Source: Roridomyces roridus (lineage: Eukaryota > Basidiomycota > Agaricomycetes > Agaricales > Mycenaceae). From it: DNA of 64,000 nt. The position numbers were made by a program, and so were the translations under genes. Within the stretch, counting starts at the first letter, position 1. Each line of letters starts with the position of its first letter. A model generated the notes under the pieces. The model saw only the letters and a list, made by a program, of their open reading frames with translations. It had not been told where the DNA came from and did not search any database. This document shows, piece by piece, positions 1 through 14,924 of this stretch. The stretch covers positions 186,001 through 250,000 of the forward strand of contig JARKIF010000010.1 of NCBI GenBank assembly GCA_029378245.1, written 5' to 3'.

Positions 1-1209
<1,209 letters not shown>

Positions 1210-1368
1210 GGTTATGAGGAGGAGAAAGACGGCGAAGACAGGCCAAGATTGACCCGCGATCAGATTGTATTTTTGCCTCTTGCTTTCCCAGTCAAGCCAC
1301 TCTTTCGTCGTTCATTCACCCCTTCAAAGGCTTGCCACGACCACTAGACCTCAAGGCTAACACATAGA
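1210..1368. promoter_or_regulatory. Divergent (bidirectional) promoter region
   Basis: The 159 bp between the start codons of GDP-fucose synthase (minus) and FAD synthase (plus) must hold both promoters and 5' UTRs. No clear TATA box is visible. Confidence 0.5.
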
Positions 1369-2406
1369 ATGGACTGCAAGAAGATTGCTCAGTCGGTCTA
1401 TGATCTCGCTAATTCCGATGACCCTCTCGCTGCGCCGGTGAAAGAGGCGTTGGACGTCATCGACCAAGCTTTGGACACCCATGGGTAGGCAGGGCCTTGC
1501 TATACTCCTGCCTCCACCGATAACAGTTCTCCAAGGCAGGAACACGTTTCCATCAGCTTCAATGGCGGGAAAGATTGTGAGTTGTATGCATCTCGACGAC
1601 GCACGGGTTACCGAACCTGCAACACAGGTACGGTCCTCCTGCATCTGTACGCTGGGGCCCTAGCAAGACGGCTATCGTCGTCCGAGCCCACCAAACCCAT
1701 TCCGGCGCTCTACATCGCTATTCCGTCGCCATTTCCCAGCTTGGAAACATTCATCGAGGAGTGCGCTCGGAGTTACAACCTGGATCTCTTCCAGTGTCGG
1801 CCACCCTCGGAGCGGGTTGAGAGTGTGGTCACGCCAGCTGCGAGCGCTGGAGCAGACTATATCGCGTCCGCACCCAAGGCTGTGGGCAAAGCAAAGGGCG
1901 CCGAGGGGATGAAGCAAGCCTTGCAAATGTACAAGGATGAATTTCCTTCAATAGACGCGATCCTTATTGGTACGCGGCGCTCTGACCCCCATGGAGGTGC
2001 GTTCAAGCTCCGACGTAATCTTCATTATTAAAATCCGCCGCTAGCCACGTTATCCCACAGCAATCCGACCGACCCTGGATGGCCTCGCTTTGAGCGTATC
2101 AACCCGATAATAAATTGGGACTACACCGATGTCTGGAGCTTTCTTCGGCAGCTCAAGGTTCCGTACTGTGACCTGTATGACTATGGGTATGGCTTTTTCT
2201 CACCTGACCGTTCCCACTGGACTGAATGACCGCTTAGGTACACCTCACTGGGGTCCACGTACAACACGTTCCCCAACCCAGCCCTGCTTGTGGAGAATAC
2301 ATCAGCGTCGACGCTATACCGCCCTGCGTACGAGCTCGTCGACTGTGCTCTCGAGCGTGCCGGGCGCGGGCCGGCAACCGTTGCCAAGCCTCAGCTAGTT
2401 TCATGA
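1369..2406 (+). CDS. FAD1: FAD synthase (FMN adenylyltransferase, PAPS-reductase-like)
   Basis: Transfers AMP from ATP to FMN to make FAD, a cytosolic step of flavin cofactor synthesis. The start ATG at 1369 gives [16 protein letters not shown]. The pyrophosphatase-loop motif ISFNGGKDC spans the exon end near 1570 and is interrupted by a roughly 55-nt GTGAGT..CAG intron, after which TVLLHLY continues. Further motifs are [27 protein letters not shown] and [14 protein letters not shown], all typical of the eukaryotic Fad1 family. Small introns near 1996, 2026 and 2187-2237 must be removed. The stop is TGA at 2404-2406. FAD made here is the cofactor of the thioredoxin reductase encoded at 6796, though nothing shows co-regulation. 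Confidence 0.88.
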
Positions 2407-3142
2407 GGACTTGATGAGGACGCTCAAGTCTGTATTTTTGGGATTCCAAGTAACCTATAGATTCGTAGAAGAAGAAGGAGAAGATTTGAATGTATGTATG
2501 AATTGATATTTTGTTCCCATGTACCCAGTGGTTTTTCTCGCCGTCTCCAAGACTTGTTGGAGGAGCCTCGTGCGCTTGGATAGGACCTTGTGCTAGGATG
2601 TAGTTGGAGAAGCATGACTGCCATGATATTCTGTACTTCTCGTTGTACTTCTCATAACCTGCTTGGATACTCTGGTCCTCATTTCGGGTGTTACCTCGGG
2701 CTCCGAGGATACATTCCCTTCGTAACATCGGTGTCCTTGGGTATTCCCGCCATCCGTTCGCTTGGCTCCAGACGCGTTCGTTGCCTTGCAAGTTTCCCCA
2801 CTTGCTATGTATGCAGATCTCGCGACCTCTTATGTTGTAACTTGTCGGGTATTCGGTCTTTGGCTGTGCACACAAGCCAACAGGTCGCAGAAAACGCCGA
2901 TGCAAATGATTGCCGAATTATACAGCGAGAATCCTCTATTATCAAAAAAAAATCAGTCAAGTATTCAATTCATGTGGATAAGCACAGATGACGCTGATGC
3001 GGAATGTTTCCGCAAGTCGACGGAGAGGTCGAACGTGTCCGAAACCTCCGAGTGAACAGGGAAACGAGTCAGCCCGGTACCGCACATAATGAAGTGCACC
3101 TCGGCAATCTGGCGCGTCTGATCTGCGTACGGTGCGCGCCGT
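2407..3142. other. Intergenic, no supported gene
   Basis: Contains the 3' flank of FAD synthase and about 600 bp with short open frames on both strands. None shows a recognisable motif or a convincing splice pattern. The 223-aa minus frame overlapping 2234-2905 runs antisense through FAD synthase coding sequence and looks fortuitous. Confidence 0.5.
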
Positions 3143-3743
3143 TCATCCCTTGATTCCACAAAGCAATTTATCAGTTCTGGTCGCACTCTGGTGCATGCGA
3201 TTGGTTTTCGCAGCGCTCGAGCACCTGTATTTCTTCCATTTCTGCGTCAAGTGATTTGATAGAACATCCGGGCAGGTGAGATTTGCCGGCATACTACTGA
3301 ATTCTGCGTTTAAAAGAGCCGTGAATGCTCGTGGGAGGTGGAGACCACGCCGGGCGACCCTCGCACAAGAGTGCAATGTACAGGGCCAATGAGAATATAG
3401 CCAGCCCTGAAACAAGAGACTGTCAGAGCAAAAGATCCAGACTCGAGAGTGGCGTCGTCTTCGTTTGATTGAAAAACAAAGTTAAAACCTGAAGGCTTGT
3501 ACAGTGCGAGATGGACGGGGGGACTCCTTGTTACTTTGATCCAGTTACCGCGAAAGCGTGTCTCTTGACCCAGCGTAGACTCTGAAGATTTGATCGGTGA
3601 AAGAGAAGCAGCGAGGATCTGCTGCTCCGAGATCGTCTAGAAATTACGTGGACCTTTTGGGCCGACAGAGACCGAAAGAGGCCGACAGTGGTGCGGGAGA
3701 ACAAGGCCGCTCGAGACAGAGATGAGGCACAAGTGAATGACAA
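3143..3743 (-). other. Possible small unrecognised gene
   Basis: A minus-strand frame from 3743 starts MSFTCASSLSRAALFSRT and is rich in Ser, Arg and hydrophobic residues without acids, like a mitochondrial presequence. Further downstream, after plausible splice signals, a frame near 3400 encodes the hydrophobic segment LAIFSLALYIALL. No family was recognised, and the pieces may not belong to one transcript. Confidence 0.2.
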
Positions 3744-3839
3744 GAGTCCAAAAGGGGATATCAGTTGCCGTACAATATCGTCCTTCGCGTCTCAATAAAA
3801 GAATGCCTGCTTTTTGGCGCCTCCTTCTACCCAGTCTCA

Positions 3840-6504
3840 ATGCCCAAAGGAGCCTCGTCGAGTACGCGGGCTCGCAAGCCGTATGTAGCTCAGGCGTGCA
3901 CCGTCTGCCGAGCAAAGTGCGTCTTGACCTCTCACCTCGTGGGCGCCACCATTTATTTCTGGCAGAAAGTCCAAATGTGACGGTGTCAAGCCCTTCTGTG
4001 GTTCTTGTGTTTCCTCAGGAAGAGAGTCGGAATGCCTATGGGGACGCGATGTTGCTGCTAGAAAACCCCGGACAGAAGCACACTTTGAAGCACTCCGAAA
4101 ACGCGCCAACTCTCTCCAAGCCTATTGTGATCTGCTCGAGACGCTCTTGTCGAAATGTGTGTGCCAGGATGTGGCTTCCAACCTCCCCCTTCGGCCTGAG
4201 GATCTCGATGTCCCCGATGGTGGTTCTTCCTCCTCAGAGTTTATGGATTCGGATGAGGAGATGGCGCAAGATCTCACTGTCCCCGCGCAGCGGCTAAAGG
4301 TACGATGGCTTCTTTTTGTCACTGGACCGTCTTGCTAACGCACTCTCAGATGGATAATGACTATGGCGGTCTCCTTCGCCACGGATTGACCTCGCCTTTC
4401 CGATTGCTGAATCAACGGAATCAACAACTCCCTCCTCCAGAGCCGCTGGAGTATACGACTGCGTCCTACGTATTACTGGTCGACGGCGTGAACCCAGATG
4501 AAGCCAGTCCAGAGATTGACTGGTCACGGCATCTTCCACCAGAGGTTCCTCTGGATCGCAAAGAACACGACAGGTGCGTTTCTGATTTCTGGAGCTACGT
4601 GACTTGTTCATTCTGACGTGACTCTCAGGATCCTCGATGTTTCTTTCAAGTTCTTTACAAATTGGTGCTTCCGCGTCGTTCCTTCACTCTTTCTCAAAGA
4701 CATGTACGCTGCTTTGAGCGTGCCTCGCTGTCAGCAACCTCCTCGAACACCCCAATACTCTCCCATGCTTCACAACGCCCTTCTGGCCCTTTGTGGCATA
4801 TTTTCCGACGACCCCAGGATACGAGATCCCAAGACGCGTCGACATTTTGCCGATACTGCCCAAGGGCTGCTTGAAGCTGAATGCCGGAGGCCAGACGTTA
4901 GCCTGGTACACGCCCTAGCCTTCTTGGGGACATACCACTCGAATAACAGCGACCGGATCATGGGGGAACTGTATTTCGGAATGTGCAGTCGAATCAGTGT
5001 GTCTCGTAAGTTTCACGACCTCGAGCGAATACAAAAGCTGATTCATATCCGTCGGTAGTCGGACTAGGTATCGATCCAAAGGTGTGGGTCAAGTCTGGCC
5101 TGCTCTCTCATCAAGATATGGTGAACAGGAATTGGGCTTATTGGACTATATTCTCCGTGGTAATATTTCAATTGTGTTTTTTGACCAGGCTGACGTTTCT
5201 CAAGGATGTTTGCTGGGCCATTTATTTCGGACGAGAGTCGTATGGACCGCCTGCCAGTCGGCCCACGATACCGCTACCATACGTCGACATCGAGGCCGAC
5301 CAAGTTCCGTGGCACCACCCTTCAGCGAATATCCCGCCTCAACCCAATCTCCTCACCCTGACTTTCCGCGAATCGTCGGCCTTGTATGTGATTGCCAACA
5401 AGATCGTCGATACTGTGTGCGTTTATTTCTCTCGTCCTTTGACTTTGGTAACCTTTGATTAGGAACGGCCTCCAGAGATTGAGCAACAACCCCCAGGACG
5501 TCCTCAAAATCGATGACCATGTCACGAGGATCGAGTCAGTGTCGTGGGATCTACTTGTCGATTTTTTCTGATGTTTTCTTCATAGCCTGGAGCTCAATAC
5601 ATGGAAAAGTCGCCTACCGCAACAACTGGATATCACGCAAAGCAACAAGATGCGTTCGACGCCGCACAAGCTGATGCTTCACTGCCAGTACTGGTGGTGC
5701 TCCATTATCATGCATCAACCCTTTTTCAATCGCCGTACTACTCCACTCACGCGACCCGGGGACTCGGAGGTCGACCACGTCAAGCTATGCAAACGGGCCG
5801 CTGAAAACATCATGGATCTGGTGGAGACGTGGTCCTCGTTGTATTCGCTGCGATATGTGCCCGTGCCCATGTTGCAGGTGGTGTTCAGTGCGGGGACTGT
5901 GTTTGTGCTTTTCGCGCTCCAGGCGACGGCGAGTCTTCGGATTGCGCACGGGACACTCAAGACTTCTCTCGCGCAGGTGGAGCTGTGCATACGGTACTTG
6001 GACGAGATCAGCCAGACGTGGTCGGCTGCTGGTCGGACGGCGGATATTCTGAGGGCTACGTTGGACGAGAAGCTCAAGCCAGTTATTTCGCGGAGGCTTT
6101 CGCCGAAATCGATTGAAGAGCTGACGCCGCCGACTACGCCCGAGTTGCCTGAGATGGAGATGCACGGCACCGGCCATGATTTGTCGACGTTGGCGTATGC
6201 CTCGTCGTACCAGCACCCACTTAATGGATGGACGGAACCTACGCAGACGCAATCGCAGTCCCCGGACCCTATGGGCACGGAGTGGCTTCCCGAGCTTCTT
6301 CTGCCAAATACGAATACGAATGGGTACATGGGCGTGGGGCAGACGTTCCATTCGTTCTTGGGACCCTTTTCGGGGCAGATCACGCACCCCTCTTCCGGGG
6401 AGATGAACCCAGCCTCGTACATGCCACCGCCGGCGTATGACGCGAATTCTGGGGCGGTGTGGGACGACCCGTACAGCGGGATTGGTAGATCGAGGCACTT
6501 TTGA
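3840..6504 (+). CDS. Zn(2)-Cys(6) fungal transcription factor
   Basis: A nuclear DNA-binding regulator of the Gal4-type Zn2Cys6 class. The start at 3840 gives MPKGASSSTRARKPYVAQAC. The binuclear cluster reads CTVCRAKKSKC, then C near 3990, CGSC and C, with spacing CX2CX6CX6CX2CX8C. An intron of about 57 nt (GTGCGT..GGCAG, near 3918-3973) splits the cluster between the two Lys of AKK. The linker is followed by a predicted helical stretch and an acidic Ser-rich segment. The middle region (about 4620-6070) fits the fungal_trans (PF04082) architecture, with HQPFFNR and CKRAAENIMDLVETW. The C-terminus (6120-6504) is rich in Pro, Thr, Gln and Ser, like an activation domain. Several introns (for example near 4300-4350, 4575-4628, 5006-5067 and 5418-5461) are needed. 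Target genes cannot be inferred. Confidence 0.85.
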
Positions 6505-6637
6505 GGGTGCCTTGCCTGGACTCCTAATTTAATGCCACGGTTGGTGGCAATATTTAATGCGCAGTTGCAGCAAGGTTACATATTGTACTACTTCTTACCC
6601 CGCACATTTGTAGAATAAGCAAAACACTGTAGTATGA

Positions 6638-8104
<1,467 letters not shown>

Positions 8105-8209
8105 AGGAAATGTACTTAGAATTGTACTTGGTTTTTGAAATCCATCCAGGAGAAAAGTCCATTAATAAGAGAATTAATCTATGTACTCTAAAATCCTTTC
8201 GACGATAAT

Positions 8210-9474
8210 TTACTCTGGCGGAGGCTTTTGCTGGCCAGCCTCGAGATCTGCCATCTTGACGCGCTCGTCCGCCTTGGGCGCCTCCGACTCTTGGTGCTTG
8301 ACCCATGTATAATAAAACGATCCAGCGAGGATAATACCAATCGAGGCCGCACGACCACTATAACGCATTAAGAGAACAGAAAACTGGTAAAAACACGGAA
8401 CGTACGTCGTGATCACATCGTGGAATAACCAGACACCGAGGATGGACGCGGCAACACCACGGACGGCCGACGACACCATATGTGTTATTGGGGAAGTTAC
8501 TTTGATGGAAAGGAGACTCGCGAGACTCATCATGAAGCCCATGCAGCCCGTGATGAGGGAGCCCCACACGTAGGCTTGTCTAGGGGACATGGCGCCGGGA
8601 GCGGTGACCAGCTCGTCGACGTTGAAGAGCAGCTTCAATACGCTGCCTCCTTCGCCGAGGATGACGAACGGCATGAGGACGAATATGCTGAGCAGGTTGG
8701 TGTACCACGAGAGGAGGATCGTGCTGTTGTTTACGACGGCGAGACTTTGCTTGATGACCACGGAATGCGTCGCGGTGATGGTCGAGCTGGCTACGCCGAA
8801 GAATATTCCGATACCGGAGAGAGGTGTTCCGTCCAAGAGAACTCCGCAGAAAAATCCCATCGTGACGAGTCCGCAGGAGATGAGGATACGGAGGGAGGGG
8901 CGGGTGTGGAGAACGAATCCCGATACACAGACGGTAAAGGGAAGTACGAGACCTTGTTAGATTTCAGAGACAGAATAGAGAGGCAGAGGGCAGGCCTACC
9001 ACGGGCAACTTGGTAGAAAGACGCGTCGACGTATTTCAGCGTATAATTGCTGAAACTGAGGCCGAGAACGTTCAGTCCGACCATGGGACCCAGACCCCTG
9101 CATACTTTCGTATCGAAAGAGAGCCGGTCGGGGAGGAGGCGCAGGGCGTCCGTTATAAGGAATAGCACGACGGCGATGAATAGTTGCGTCGCAAGGAAGA
9201 ACAGAGGTGCTGGCGTTACATTCAGGACCCATTTATTTCTGTGAGTCGGATGAACACGAGGACCAGGGCAAAGCAGGAAGCACGTACGCCATGACCATCT
9301 ACAAGAAACACATTAGACGAAGAATGGACGGGAGAACGCTACGTACAGCCAGAGCCGCCACGAGATAAAAAGAAACGACGCCGGTCTATCGCATTTTTTA
9401 GAGAGAGCGAACTGCGGGGGCACTTTACACACCACCATGGCCTTGGAGGACCCCGGCTGTGTTTGGGGAGACAT
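8210..9474 (-). CDS. SLC35-family nucleotide-sugar transporter, GDP-fucose-transporter-like (SLC35C1 type)
   Basis: A multi-pass Golgi or ER membrane antiporter of the drug/metabolite transporter superfamily. Spliced exons from ATG 9474 (MSPQTQPGSSK) lead to NKWVLNVTPAPLFFLATQ, then a block with NYTLKYVDASFYQVARGL, then SGIGIFFGVASSTITATHSV. The C-terminal half has SWYTNLLSIFVLMPF, SLLSIKVTSPITHMVSSAVR and FYYTWVK. Several blocks line up with what I recall of animal GDP-fucose transporter SLC35C1, notably LKYVxxxFYxVxR, the WYTN/FYNN position and KxTSPxTHxVS. The tail is charged and probably cytosolic. Substrate is inferred from family resemblance and from the GDP-fucose synthase gene 7 kb away. 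A triose-phosphate-translocator-like or GDP-mannose-type substrate is the main alternative. Confidence 0.75.
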
Positions 9475-9573
9475 GGTGAGGGGAAGAGGACAGCAGGGAG
9501 GATGGTGACGGTATAAAGTGAAAAGACTTGTAACCGCATTTGGTCTTGCCCCTCACGCGACGCGTTCCCCGAC
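9475..9573. promoter_or_regulatory. Divergent promoter between transporter and MRE11
   Basis: Only 99 bp separate the two start codons. Both genes must share this compact promoter or start within it. It contains a weak AT-rich stretch but no firm TATA box. Confidence 0.4.
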
Positions 9574-11998
9574 ATGAGTGACGAAGAAGGCCCTGCTCCC
9601 ACCGGCCCAGCCATCCGCCACCGCGACGAATGTAATACACTCCTACGCTTCCAGACGCGCCCTGCTCACCGTTTTTCTCGCCCAGTTCCCGATGATACCA
9701 TTCGAATCATGCTCGCGACGGACAACCACATTGGTTACATGGAACGCGACCCAGTCCGTGGTCAAGACTCTATCAACACCTTCCGAGAAATCCTCCAGCT
9801 TGCAGTCAAGCACGACGTGCGCATGCCATCCCTTTTGGTGCCACTGGGCTGAAAAAAAAATGGTCTTAGGTCGACTTTATTCTTCTTGCCGGCGATCTGT
9901 TCCACGAAAACAAGCCCTCAAGAGACTGCTTGTACCAGACTATCGCCCTGTTGCGGGAATATACGCTAGGGGACAAACCAGTGCAGGTGGAATTGCTCAG
10001 TGACCCGGACGAAGGAAAAGTAGATGGCTTCTCGTACGTCGCGTCGCGTCTTTTTTGCAACCCTTTATTCATACTATCCAGCTTCCCCGCAGTCAACTAC
10101 GAAGACCCCAACTTCAATGTCAGCATCCCCGTGTTTTCAATACACGGCAACCACGATGACCCACAGGGTGTGGGTGCTGAAGGCGCTCTGTGCGCTCTCG
10201 ACGTGCTCTCCGTCACGGGGCTCATAAACTACATGGGCAAATTCGACCTCCCCGTTTCCGACGCCGAGGCGACCAACAACGGCATCGCCGTCCGCCCCAT
10301 CCTCCTTCGCAAGGGCAACACCCATCTCGGCCTCTACGGTATCGGCAACGTCAAGGACCAGCGCATGCATTTCGAACTCCGCAGCAACCGCGTCCGCATG
10401 TTCATGCCCCGAGACAAACACACCTGGTTCAACATCATGTTGCTGCATCAGAACCGCGTAAAGCACGGCCCGCAAGAGTTTGTACCGGAGGGCTTGTTTG
10501 ACGACTCGATCGACTTGGTCGTTTGGGGCCACGAACACGATTGCCGGATTGTCCCCGAACCCGTCGCTGGCAAGCAGTATTATATCACTCAGCCTGGTTC
10601 CTCCGTCGCCACTTCCTTGGCAGACGGCGAGTCGATCGAGAAGCACGTCGCCCTGCTGCAAATCCAGGGCAAGGAATTCGAGATGACACCCATTCCCCTG
10701 CGCACCGTCCGGCCTTTTGTAATCGAGAGCGTCGTGCTGAGCGAAGTCGCAGAGGAAGAAGGCCTCAACCTTGGAGACCAGATGGAAATCACAAAGTACC
10801 TCAAGAACAAGGTCAACGAACTCATCGACCAGGCGAACGGACAGTGGGAAGAGCGCAATCAACGGGCGGTCGAGGACGGCGAAGAGTCGCTCGAGCCCAT
10901 GCTCCCTCTCGTGCGCCTCAAAGTGGACACTACCGGCGTCTCGGAGATGTCCAACCCCATCCGATTCGGTCAGGAGTTCCAGGGACGCCTGGCCAACCCG
11001 CGAGACGTGCTCGTGTTCCACCGTGCCAAGAAGAGCGCCACGCGTGGAAAAGTGAGTACTGCGGAACCAGAACTCGAGGACGATTCGGTAGATGCGGATA
11101 TGAGCACGTCGGAAAAGTTGGCGAGGGTGCGTGTTGCGGGGCTTGTGAAGAAGTATCTGGAGGCGCAGGAGCTGCAATTGCTTGGAGAGATGGAGATGAG
11201 TGATGCTATTGCGATGTTTGTCGAAAAGGATGATACGCATGCGATTGGGACGTACGTTCTTTCTTTCCTTCCTTCTTTGGTGATTCGAGCTAAATGGGAA
11301 GCAGGTATGTGAACAAGGCGTTCAAGAAGCTTACCAAGAGTGCGCAGACTGCTGGCGGCGGGGATGAGGAACTGGGGGAAGACGAGCTAGACGAGATGGT
11401 TTGTCGGTTCCTCTTTATTTCTCACATTCTCACGTCATTTGCAGCTCGCGAAAGCCAAGGCAGAGCAAGACAAGCAGTATGCGGACAAGCAAAAAGAGAC
11501 GCAGGCTGCTCGCAAGGCAAAAGGAAAGGAGAAGGCTGCTGCGGCAGAATCTGACGACTCGATGATGATTGACGAGCCTCTGGGCAACGGGGGTGGGTCG
11601 GACTTTGACGATGACTCTGAGCCGGCGCCGGTCAAGAAGAAGGCTGCACCCAAGAAGGCGCCTGCGAAAGCTCCGGCTAAAGCCAAGGCGCCTGCTAAAG
11701 CACCTGCGAAACGGGGCAAGAAGGCTGCGGTGAGCGATTCGGACGACGATGAGATTATTGAGATTCCGGACGACGACTCGGATTCGGATCCGCCTGCCAA
11801 GAAAAAGCCGTGAGTTGGGCATTTCCTTACGCTGTTCCATGCTCATGAATTTGCAGTGCTGCAAAGAAAGCGCCGGCCAAGAAGAAGGCGCCTGCGCAGT
11901 CACAGCTGACGTTTGCGCCTGCTACGACGGGGCGGTCTTCGCGTGCAGCGGCGACCAAGGCGCGGGGTAAAATGGTGATCGACGACGATAGCGATTAA
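9574..11998 (+). CDS. MRE11: Double-strand-break repair nuclease Mre11
   Basis: Manganese-dependent nuclease subunit of the Mre11-Rad50-Nbs1/Xrs2 complex, acting in nuclear end resection and checkpoint signalling. The first exon is MSDEEGPAPTGPAIRHRDE. After an intron, the phosphoesterase motifs follow in order: LATDNHIGYMERD, LLAGDLFHENKPS (across the intron near 9828-9870), IHGNHDDPQG, LLHQNR and VVWGHEHDCR. A capping domain and the Mre11 DNA-binding region follow to about residue 500. The C-terminal tail (11450-11998) is low-complexity, with basic Pro/Ala/Lys repeats, an acidic block DDDEIIEIPDDD and a final GRSSRAAATKARG. Introns lie near 9631-9688, 10032-10092, 11251-11304, 11397-11443 and 11810-11856. 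The stop is TAA at 11996-11998. It converges with RRP42, with a 78-bp gap. Confidence 0.95.
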
Positions 11999-12076
11999 TT
12001 GCTTTGTACTGACTTTTCTTGCTGCATCTACATACACTGTATTTCTAACATTGCAATTGCAATCATACTTTTTGTT

Positions 12077-13222
12077 TCAACGGCGTGCAAACCGATCTCG
12101 CGCCTTTTGCCCCCTCCTCAAATCCTCTTCCTTCAGCTTGCCATTCAGTCCTTCCCAGACCTTTTGTGCATATTTTTCACCACTCTGTCGTGTACGTTAG
12201 CAGTATTCATCGGGGAAAAAATGAAACGAACCGTCACAAAGTCTCGTATTTGACTCAAGTCCAATTCGCCTGGCCCAAGTAGCCGCATGGAATGCAGATT
12301 CGGTGAAGAACCGGGCGGGAATGACAAGACGAGGAGCAATCGTAATGGCGTCGCTGCCTCTTCCTGCAATATCGCATCCAGATACGGCACCACAGGGCCC
12401 TTGGTCGATTGCGCCGCGACGTTGAGCGTAACGCATACTGGCCATCTCTCCCGTCCATCAAGCACCTCGCCCTCGTCCCAATAATCCGGCAGCTCAAAGT
12501 CCACTGCGTGCGAAATGGCCATCGTGTCGAAGCCGCTCTTTTGCACCGATACATCGAGGTCGACGTCCATCTGCCCACTCTCAGCCGCTTTGCTTCCTGG
12601 GGCTGCCGTCGGTGCTTTGTACTCGACACTCCTCGTACGAGGGACTTTGCAATCCCACAACGCAGCTCGAGCAGCCATGAACAGCGCGTCATACGTATTT
12701 CCCGAGTCGGTGAGAACGACCGAGTCGAGGTACAGCGTCCATGATTTTTTGCCTGGTAGAATTCCGAGGTTCTTGGGAAGCAACGACATGTGGGCAAATG
12801 TTTCGTGCAGGATGGTGGTCATGTCATATTGGAGGTCTTCGAGCGCTTGTGAGGAGAGGTGCGGGTAGGCCGACGGGGAGCTAGCTTGTTTCCATTGCCA
12901 TCGGTCGGTTTAGCAGGTAGTTGCAATGTACGCACCAAGTAACGGTGCAAATGATACGCCCGCCGTCGATTCCCTCGCCTTGCTCTACATTCTCCACCTC
13001 GAGTTTGGCTGCAGAGAGCACTTCCGTTCCGTTCCCTCCATGGTGGGCGTTCTGCCCGATGCTGAGATGCGCTGATCCGTTTGCAAGAGGGACAACGCCA
13101 GTTTCGAGATTTATGGTACGAAAATCGTGTAGAGCGCGTCCGTCCGCTCGTAATGGAGGGTTCGAGAGTAGCCCAGATTGAATGTACGAGATTTCTGCCT
13201 TGGATGTTGATACAGACGCCAT
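12077..13222 (-). CDS. RRP42: Exosome core subunit Rrp42 (RNase PH-like)
   Basis: Subunit of the hexameric RNase PH ring of the nuclear and cytoplasmic RNA exosome, for 3'-5' RNA processing; eukaryotic ring subunits are catalytically inactive. The start at 13222 gives MASVSTSKAEISYIQSGL. RADGRALHDFRTINLETGV is the family N-terminal signature. Exon 2 (after an intron near 12875-12935) encodes LPKNLGILPGKKSWTLYLD and LTDSGNTYDALFMAARAAL, typical of Rrp42. The last intron (about 12185-12231, GTTCGT donor, CTAAC branch point and CAG acceptor) joins RDFVT to SGEKYAQKVWEGLN, and the stop TGA is at 12077-12079. The main alternatives are the paralogues Rrp43 and Rrp45; the N-terminal motif favours Rrp42. 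Confidence 0.85.
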
Positions 13223-13687
13223 GAAAGTCGAGAAAGAGTTTTGTTGATGGCTAACTCAGATCGCTCTGCATCATTCCTTCCTAAAAAGATTTACGCGCTT
13301 ATATGCTGGGCTAGATACAAGATAATGGCTGGCTATGAACAGAGAATGTAAATACAATGATCAGCTACTGAACACTATACTCTGGGGTTTTCGAGAGCCG
13401 TGTACCCACTGGCTTGGGCGCTTGATGTACCGCACCTCTAAAACACCAAGGAGCGCGGAAAACGTATCCGCGAGGTGCTCTCGGATGCATAGACGCTTTA
13501 GAACGGAGGCCCGTGAGCGACAGAGGTAAGGCAGTAGCACAGAGAGCACGTACCTCAAGTGGAGAATTTCGAAAGAAACGAGACTTCACGTATCCAAAGT
13601 TTGCCTGAAAGACCGCGCTGCCTGCAAAGCCCTTCTTAGTGTGGGTAAGAACACAACCAATGAAGAGACGAACCCTCAAAATGCGTT

Positions 13688-14924
13688 TCAAAACTCTTCA
13701 TCTTCATTCAACAACTCCACACGAGCCCCGTTCTCTGCCCAAAATTCGCGCTCCAACAGGTTCATTGAGAGCTTGAATAACGGGAGCGGCTCTCCCTGGC
13801 TCCGTTTCCAGCGCACCACGTCCTGAAGAGCTGCGTACAATTCCTCCCCGTCGCCTGGCGTGGGTCGAAGCGCAAGAAACTTCAACAGTGGCCATGGCTG
13901 CGAATCGGTACCGAATAGGTCTGATACGATTTTCGAGGCCAGACATTCGCGAATAAGAGCCAAGGAGGACATCTCGGGAAATATTGTGGAAGGAGACGTC
14001 GTGATGGTGATAAATATTCTCTTCATCGCAGGAATGCTGGTGGTGGTACGAGTCTGGGTTGGTGAACGCCACCGAAGTCACGGCCGGAAACTCCAATCGA
14101 GCCCAGCGATTCGAACTGAAAAATGCGGAGAGCTGGCGCCCATGGGTGCGATGGATATACAGTTGAGTGAGATGGGGAGTGTCGAAGGTCGTCAACTCGT
14201 CCAGCAGTGCAGTTACATCGGCATCCCAGAAATCCAAGTGGAGACGTGCAAGGGACTGGGAGACGATTCGGCACTCTGGAAGGGACAGAAGCCCGCCAAA
14301 ATCAAGGTAGAGTTGATTCAATGACACGAGTTGAGGAATAATCTCGTGAAACGGGTGACGGGGCTCCCTGATTTCGAGGTATACGAGGGTGTTTATCCAC
14401 TGCGGCGTCGGCACGGAAGGAACACAACGTGTCATTTTAAGGGAGGTGACTTGTGGTGTTTTCAGCAGGGATAAATCTAGGGCCCGGGGAGGGGAATAGA
14501 CTACATCCATCTCGAGGCGCTCCAAATTGGGTGCGTCGAATTCTCGGAAGAGACCAAGGACTTAGGATAGTATCCAAAGTCTGCTGGTCCCAAGCAGTGA
14601 TGGAGAGCCGCGCAACACAACCGATATGGGGGCTGAGAAGATGAAGGCCCTTGGGCGCCTGGAGGCCGTCCATGGCGCGCAAAGTGACCTCTATCCGACG
14701 TGGGGCCGACCGTTCGAAATAAATTCGCCAAAATTCTGCCGATTCGTCGTGACAGAGGTTGATGGTCATTCGGCTCCAAAGTTTGGACGCGCTGAGAACT
14801 GCGCGTCGAAAACGACGACAGACATGGGACATGACCCACTCTGAGGGAGGTGGCGTGATCTCTGTTGCCTCTCTTGCCCGGCAGCTGCAATTTCGACGAG
14901 AAGCTCGTCCGGAAGGCGAATCAT
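13688..14924 (-). pseudogene. F-box protein, family A, frameshifted copy
   Basis: Collinear with the intact family A gene at 16434-17795 but in at least three reading frames. MIRLPDELLVEIAAAG (F-box start, ATG 14924) must shift frame near 14865 to reach SEWVMSHVCRRFRRAVLSAS. A second shift near 14560 leads to FREFDAPNLERLEMDV, and a third near 14000 leads to EMSSLALIRECLASKIVS. The end is ALQDVVRWKRSQGEPLPLFK and the stop is at 13688. In the first gap this copy is 5 nt longer than the intact paralogue. An F-box protein of this type would recruit substrates to an SCF ubiquitin ligase. Short introns could explain one shift but hardly all three, so decay is the simplest reading. Confidence 0.75.

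Noticed and set aside
2234..2905. 223-codon minus-strand ORF
   Set aside because: It runs antisense through FAD synthase exons and shows no domain or splice support.
5715..6498. Two 235-237-codon minus ORFs under the Zn2Cys6 gene
   Set aside because: They are antisense shadows of a GC-rich coding exon. Composition is skewed and no motifs are present.
10137..11240. 367-codon minus-strand ORF in MRE11
   Set aside because: It is a reading-frame shadow of the well-supported MRE11 coding sequence, caused by its codon bias.
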